NCBI GenBank assembly: GCA_963706685.1 | Contig: CAVPMY010000005.1 | Span: forward strand, 372,001-436,000 | Source: CADEEN01 sp963706685 | GTDB lineage: Bacteria > Pseudomonadota > Gammaproteobacteria > Burkholderiales > Burkholderiaceae_C | Direction: 5' to 3' | DNA length: 64,000 nt | Part shown: in pieces, positions 60,857 through 64,000 of the stretch | Position numbering within the stretch: the stretch's first letter is position 1 | Layout: each line of letters opens with the position of its first letter | Position numbers and translations under genes: made by a program | The notes under the pieces: model-generated | The model's input: the letters and a program-made list of their open reading frames with translations, nothing else | Databases searched by the model: none | What the model was told of the DNA's origin: nothing

Positions 60857-63205
60857 TCATCGAAAAGCCAGGCGGGCCACACCGTCATCGGCAGCGCGTG
60901 CGGCGTCGGTATCGCCGGCCTGCTTGGTTGCCGCCGCGATCTCATCGCGCAGTTGCACACCGAGGGTTGCCAGCAACTCGAGCTCGTCATCGCCGAACTC
61001 ACGCGCCGTTGCGTTGTGCACGGCCAAGGCGCCGAGCACGGCACCGCTGCGATCCTTCAGCGGCACGCCGGCAAACGCCTCCAGGCCTTCGAAACGACTG
61101 CCTTGTCCGACGGCGAACTCGGGCACGCGCGCGGTGTCGGCGACGGTCAACGGCTTTTCGCTCTCGATGACCGCAGCCAACGGCGAGCCCTCTTCAATCG
61201 CCGGGGCGTCGTCGCCCGCCGTCCACGTCGCCAGCCCGGCGCTCTCGTAAAGCCACTGGCCGTCCGGCCCACGCCAGACGACGCTGGCCAGCGCCACCCG
61301 AAAGATCTCGGCGGTGCGTTGCGCGGTGCGGGCCAGCATTTGCTTGAGCGTCAATTCGTCGCCCTGCGCTGCCGTCTCGCCGGGCGTCTCGGCGGCGCGC
61401 GCGGCCTTGGGCAGACCGTCGCCGACGCGGCCGACCGCTTCGCCGAGGGTCAGCGCGAGGCCATCGACGCCAAGCGCCGTCAGCGCATTCGGCTCGAGCA
61501 GGTCGCTCGGCGCGGCCCACGCCGCGAGCACGATGCGCAACGACGCGCTGCGCCGCCGCAGGCGCCGGCTGACAAAGCGCGCATGCGCTGCCGGTGCCGG
61601 ATGAAAGCCGCACAACACCACCGTCTTCACGCCGTCGAGCGGCAGCTCGCCGATCTTCTCAGCGCTGACGGCCACGGCGGGCACCGATTGCGCGGCCACA
61701 TGGTCATGGGCCAGGGCATGGGCCAGCATTTCGGCCGACAGGGTGTCGAGCTCGTCGCGGGCGCCGACGCACAACACGTCCGGCGACGCGGCCTCGCTGC
61801 CGGCGTGGTCTTCGCGCAGGTCCCCGATGATCTGCGCCACGCCACGCTGCACGCGGTGGCGCTGCTTGGCGCTGGCCCGATCGTGGGTTGCCGCTGCAGC
61901 CAGGGCCAGCATCGGCACGGCGGTGCCGGAATAGAACTCGCGCAGGCCGCTGCGCCGTGTCTCATCGACCGCCAATTCGATCGCCTCTTCCTCGTCGCCG
62001 GAGATCAGGCGTTGGTAGAGCAACGTCGGGCGATCGAACGAAGGGTCGGCACTGAGCAGCACATCGAGGAACTTCAGCGTGCCGAGGTGACGGCCGAGGA
62101 CGACCGTGCACACGGTCAGCGGAGTCGCCAGCACCAGCCCGATCGGTCCCCACACCAGCACCCAGAACGCCGCCGACAACAGCACCGCCACCGGCGAGAC
62201 GCCGGTGCTGCCGCCGTAGGCCATCGGCTCGATGACATTGGCCACCAGCAGATCGAGCGCGAGGATGAGGGCCGCCGTCCACATCACCATCGTCCAGCCG
62301 GGGTCGACGGCAAAGGCCAGCAGCAGCGGAAAGACCGCCGCCATCAGCGAGCCGACATAGGGAATGAAGCGCAGGGCCGCGGCAACCGCCCCCCACAGCA
62401 GCGCGCCGGGCACGCCGATCAACCACAACCCCAGCGCCAGCACTGCGCCGAAGGCGGCATTGACCTGCAGCTGTGCAACGAGGTAGCGGCTGACGCGGCC
62501 GCCGGCGTCGTTGAGCGCGTCGGCCATGCGATGCACGTCGCCACCGACGAGGCGGATCAGGCGGTCGCTGATCTCGCGACGCTGCGCCAGCATGTAGGCC
62601 AACAGGACGATGATCAGACCGATGGTGGCCAACGGCGTCAACAACTTCTTCGCCATCTCGCCGAGCGATTGCAGCGGCGGCTTCGGCGCCGGCGCCACCT
62701 GCACCGGCGCCGGCGCGCGCGGCTTGGCCTTGTCCGGCTCGAGCGCAGCACTGATTCCCTTCTCGACGACGTCGAGCGTGCGCGACGCGGCAGAAACCAC
62801 GCTGGCGTCGCCCGGTGTCGGCCGCAGCGCGCGCAGCTTGCGCTCGATCGTCGTCTGATAGGTCGGCAAGTCGCGGCTCAGCGCCGAGACCTGCTGCGCA
62901 CCCAACGTCGCCAGTGCGCCCATTGCCGCCAAGGTCATGGCAATGACGAGGGTCACCGCCACGCCGAGCGGCAGACCCCAGCGACGCAGCCGCGTCACCA
63001 ACGGGTCGAGCACGAAGGCCAGCAACGCGGCAAACGCCAGCGGCATGAACAGCGGCTCGCCGTAGTGCAACGCCGCGACGACGAGCGCCGCCGAGGCCGC
63101 GGCGAAGAAGAAGCGCTGTGCAGTATGCAGCGTGTCCTTGTCCTCGCCCGCCGGCGCTGCCGCCTTGGGCAGCGGTGAGATGTCGCCCGTCTTGTCGTCG
63201 CTCAT
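60857..63205 (-). CDS. AI-2E/PerM-family permease with long C-terminal GAF-containing extension
   Basis: 782 residues from the ATG at 63205 (MSDDKTGDISPLPK). The first ~360 residues are a PerM/AI-2E permease with membrane segments (LFMPLAFAALLAFVLDPLV; GLIIVLLAYMLAQRREISD; FIPYVGSLMAAVFPLLLAF; GPIGLVLATPLTVCTVVLGR). The remaining ~420 residues are soluble, with a GAF-like end (LEAFAGVPLKDRSGAVLGAL; LELLATLGVQLRDEI). PerM proteins are usually about 350 residues, so the extension is unusual and suggests that transport or signalling is controlled by a ligand. Confidence 0.88.
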   Translation of the reverse strand: MSDDKTGDISPLPKAAAPAGEDKDTLHTAQRFFFAAASAALVVAALHYGEPLFMPLAFAALLAFVLDPLVTRLRRWGLPLGVAVTLVIAMTLAAMGALATLGAQQVSALSRDLPTYQTTIERKLRALRPTPGDASVVSAASRTLDVVEKGISAALEPDKAKPRAPAPVQVAPAPKPPLQSLGEMAKKLLTPLATIGLIIVLLAYMLAQRREISDRLIRLVGGDVHRMADALNDAGGRVSRYLVAQLQVNAAFGAVLALGLWLIGVPGALLWGAVAAALRFIPYVGSLMAAVFPLLLAFAVDPGWTMVMWTAALILALDLLVANVIEPMAYGGSTGVSPVAVLLSAAFWVLVWGPIGLVLATPLTVCTVVLGRHLGTLKFLDVLLSADPSFDRPTLLYQRLISGDEEEAIELAVDETRRSGLREFYSGTAVPMLALAAAATHDRASAKQRHRVQRGVAQIIGDLREDHAGSEAASPDVLCVGARDELDTLSAEMLAHALAHDHVAAQSVPAVAVSAEKIGELPLDGVKTVVLCGFHPAPAAHARFVSRRLRRRSASLRIVLAAWAAPSDLLEPNALTALGVDGLALTLGEAVGRVGDGLPKAARAAETPGETAAQGDELTLKQMLARTAQRTAEIFRVALASVVWRGPDGQWLYESAGLATWTAGDDAPAIEEGSPLAAVIESEKPLTVADTARVPEFAVGQGSRFEGLEAFAGVPLKDRSGAVLGALAVHNATAREFGDDELELLATLGVQLRDEIAAATKQAGDTDAARAADDGVARLAFR

Positions 63206-63282
63206 TTGCCCTCCAAGCCGAAGCCACTGTGGCCCGCGGCCGCGCCTTTGCACAGACCGGCTGTGCTGACGCGCATGTAGGA

Positions 63283-63301
63283 CTTGTCTGGCACAGACAA
63301 G
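63283..63301. terminator. Perfect 8-bp-arm hairpin CTTGTCTG-GCA-CAGACAAG
   Basis: Lies between the 66-residue protein gene (ends 63388) and PerM (starts 63205). A second, weaker hairpin (CACAG-ACCGG-CTGTG) is at 63251-63265. Either could end the upstream minus-strand transcript; no uridine run follows, so an operator role is equally possible. TGTAGGAC is directly next to it. Confidence 0.4.
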
Positions 63302-63387
63302 CGTGGCGGCGAGCCCGGGCGCGCCACCACTTGCTGGCAACGACCACCGCTGCGCGTGTCAGCCCGGCCGCGGCAGCGGCGGCGCGG

Positions 63388-63588
63388 TCACTTGCGAGCC
63401 TTGGACAGGCCCTTCTTTTCGGCCTTGGCCAGCTCCGCGGCCTCTTCATCGTCGTCAGGCTTGGCCGCGCGCGCGGCCTCGTCGACGTGGCCGTCGTCAA
63501 CGAACTTCTCGACCGACTTGCGATGGCGGCGCGCCGCCGTGTAGTTGCCTTCACCTTGCATCGCTGCATCTTTCTTCACGGGTTTCAT
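63388..63588 (-). CDS. Small charged protein (66 aa), stress-type
   Basis: Starts at 63588 after CAGGAG. The sequence MKPVKKDAAMQGEGNYTAAR, then RRHRKSVEKFVDDGHVDEAA, is highly charged and lacks hydrophobic core, so probably disordered. Such proteins occur in stress-induced clusters with DUF883 and DUF1328 genes. The family is known only as a conserved hypothetical. Confidence 0.78.
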   Translation of the reverse strand: MKPVKKDAAMQGEGNYTAARRHRKSVEKFVDDGHVDEAARAAKPDDDEEAAELAKAEKKGLSKARK

Positions 63589-63906
63589 CGAGCACTCCTG
63601 GGGTCGATGGCGCCGACGGCGCCGGTTGGGACCAATGGCGAGGCAGGCACCCCGCTGAGATCAATCCTCGGCCATGGCCGCCATCGCGCCAGTCGGCCAC
63701 CCGCACCTCGAGCCGTAGGACGCCGCCGCGCTGCCCCGGGTCCTTGTGTAGCCGGCCTCCTACAACGCATTGCCGTCGCGGACGACGAACCAGGCCGGCG
63801 CCAACGGCAACACTGGATGAGAGATCTTGCGCAACCGACGAGGAGCCCGACCATGAATCAAGAGACCACTGCAACCGGGCCTTGGGCACGGCTGGCATGG
63901 CCCTGA
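63589..63906. other. 318-base stretch without a convincing gene
   Basis: Contains a GTAGGAC motif at 63715-63721 and its complement-like TCCTACAA at about 63757. A 17-codon frame at 63853-63906 (MNQETTATGPWARLAWP) ends immediately before the ATG of the next gene and might be an upstream leader peptide or an artefact. No terminator is evident. Confidence 0.4.
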
Positions 63907-64000
63907 ATGAGCGCCGCGCCCTGCATGGACGGTCCGCGCCCTGGGCGACGGCAGGCAATCGCGCTGACCATGGTTCTGGCTGTCACCGCGAGCGCCTGCA
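63907..64000 (+). CDS. N terminus of a probable exported lipoprotein, truncated by window edge
   Basis: The frame from the ATG at 63907 reads MSAAPCMDGPRPGRRQAIAL then TMVLAVTASAC, a basic start, a hydrophobic core and a lipobox-like end TASAC. It runs off the window after about 31 residues, so the function is unknown. Confidence 0.5.
   Translation, partial: MSAAPCMDGPRPGRRQAIALTMVLAVTASAC

Overview
The window is GC-rich DNA from a bacterium that oxidises sulfur by the reverse dissimilatory sulfite reductase (rDsr) pathway. Codon use, gene styles (NdvB-type glucan synthase, ClsB, DUF883/YqjE stress proteins) and the Burkholderiales-like intergenic hairpins suggest a betaproteobacterium of that order; this is inference, as no rRNA gene is present.

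Region by region. 1-1.8 kb: an OmpR-type regulator, the start of its sensor kinase, and a small membrane protein. 1.9-8.6 kb: a leftward cluster divergent from dsr. It holds an orphan Cas6/Cmx6-like RNA-processing protein, a DsrC-like protein with one of the two C-terminal cysteines, a TauD-like oxygenase, a flavoprotein-ferredoxin reductase with an apparent N-terminal helix-turn-helix, a stand-alone S24 peptidase and four unrecognised proteins. 8.8-24.1 kb: the dsr cluster in the order dsrA B E F H C M K - sqr - L J O P N - dsrC-like - R - cobA, on the plus strand. DsrAB with siroheme (CobA, DsrN) oxidises sulfur carried as persulfide or trisulfide; DsrEFH, DsrC and TusA relay the sulfur; DsrMKJOP links DsrC to the quinone pool; DsrL connects to NAD(P); an SQR is inserted between dsrK and dsrL. 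24.1-25.8 kb: a soluble NarX/NarL-like pair on the minus strand. 26.1-34.4 kb: accessory sulfur genes (AhpD-Rieske fusion, FadL-like porin, TusA, DsrE2, YeeE transporters, thioredoxin, rhodanese, and a second DsrM/DsrK-like pair). 34.4-37.5 kb: an ABC export system. 37.9-42.4 kb: DUF302 protein, persulfide dioxygenase-rhodanese fusion, a split YeeE pair and a SulP permease. 42.4-49.8 kb: phospholipid and envelope genes, a BLUF photoreceptor, a zinc metallopeptidase and small stress-type proteins. 49.9-63.6 kb: a very large cyclic beta-glucan synthase followed by membrane and stress proteins.

Two features stand out at sequence level. First, about 24 single-base frame disruptions, mostly insertions, break otherwise well-conserved genes, and over half lie between 14.7 and 19.0 kb; sequencing or assembly error is the likeliest cause, so affected genes are annotated as full-length CDS. 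Second, structured repeats occur: two ~300-bp hairpin-rich cassettes in opposite orientation around the start of the dsr region, two copies of a shorter hairpin element inside the dsr operon, and a 272-bp element with terminal inverted repeats.
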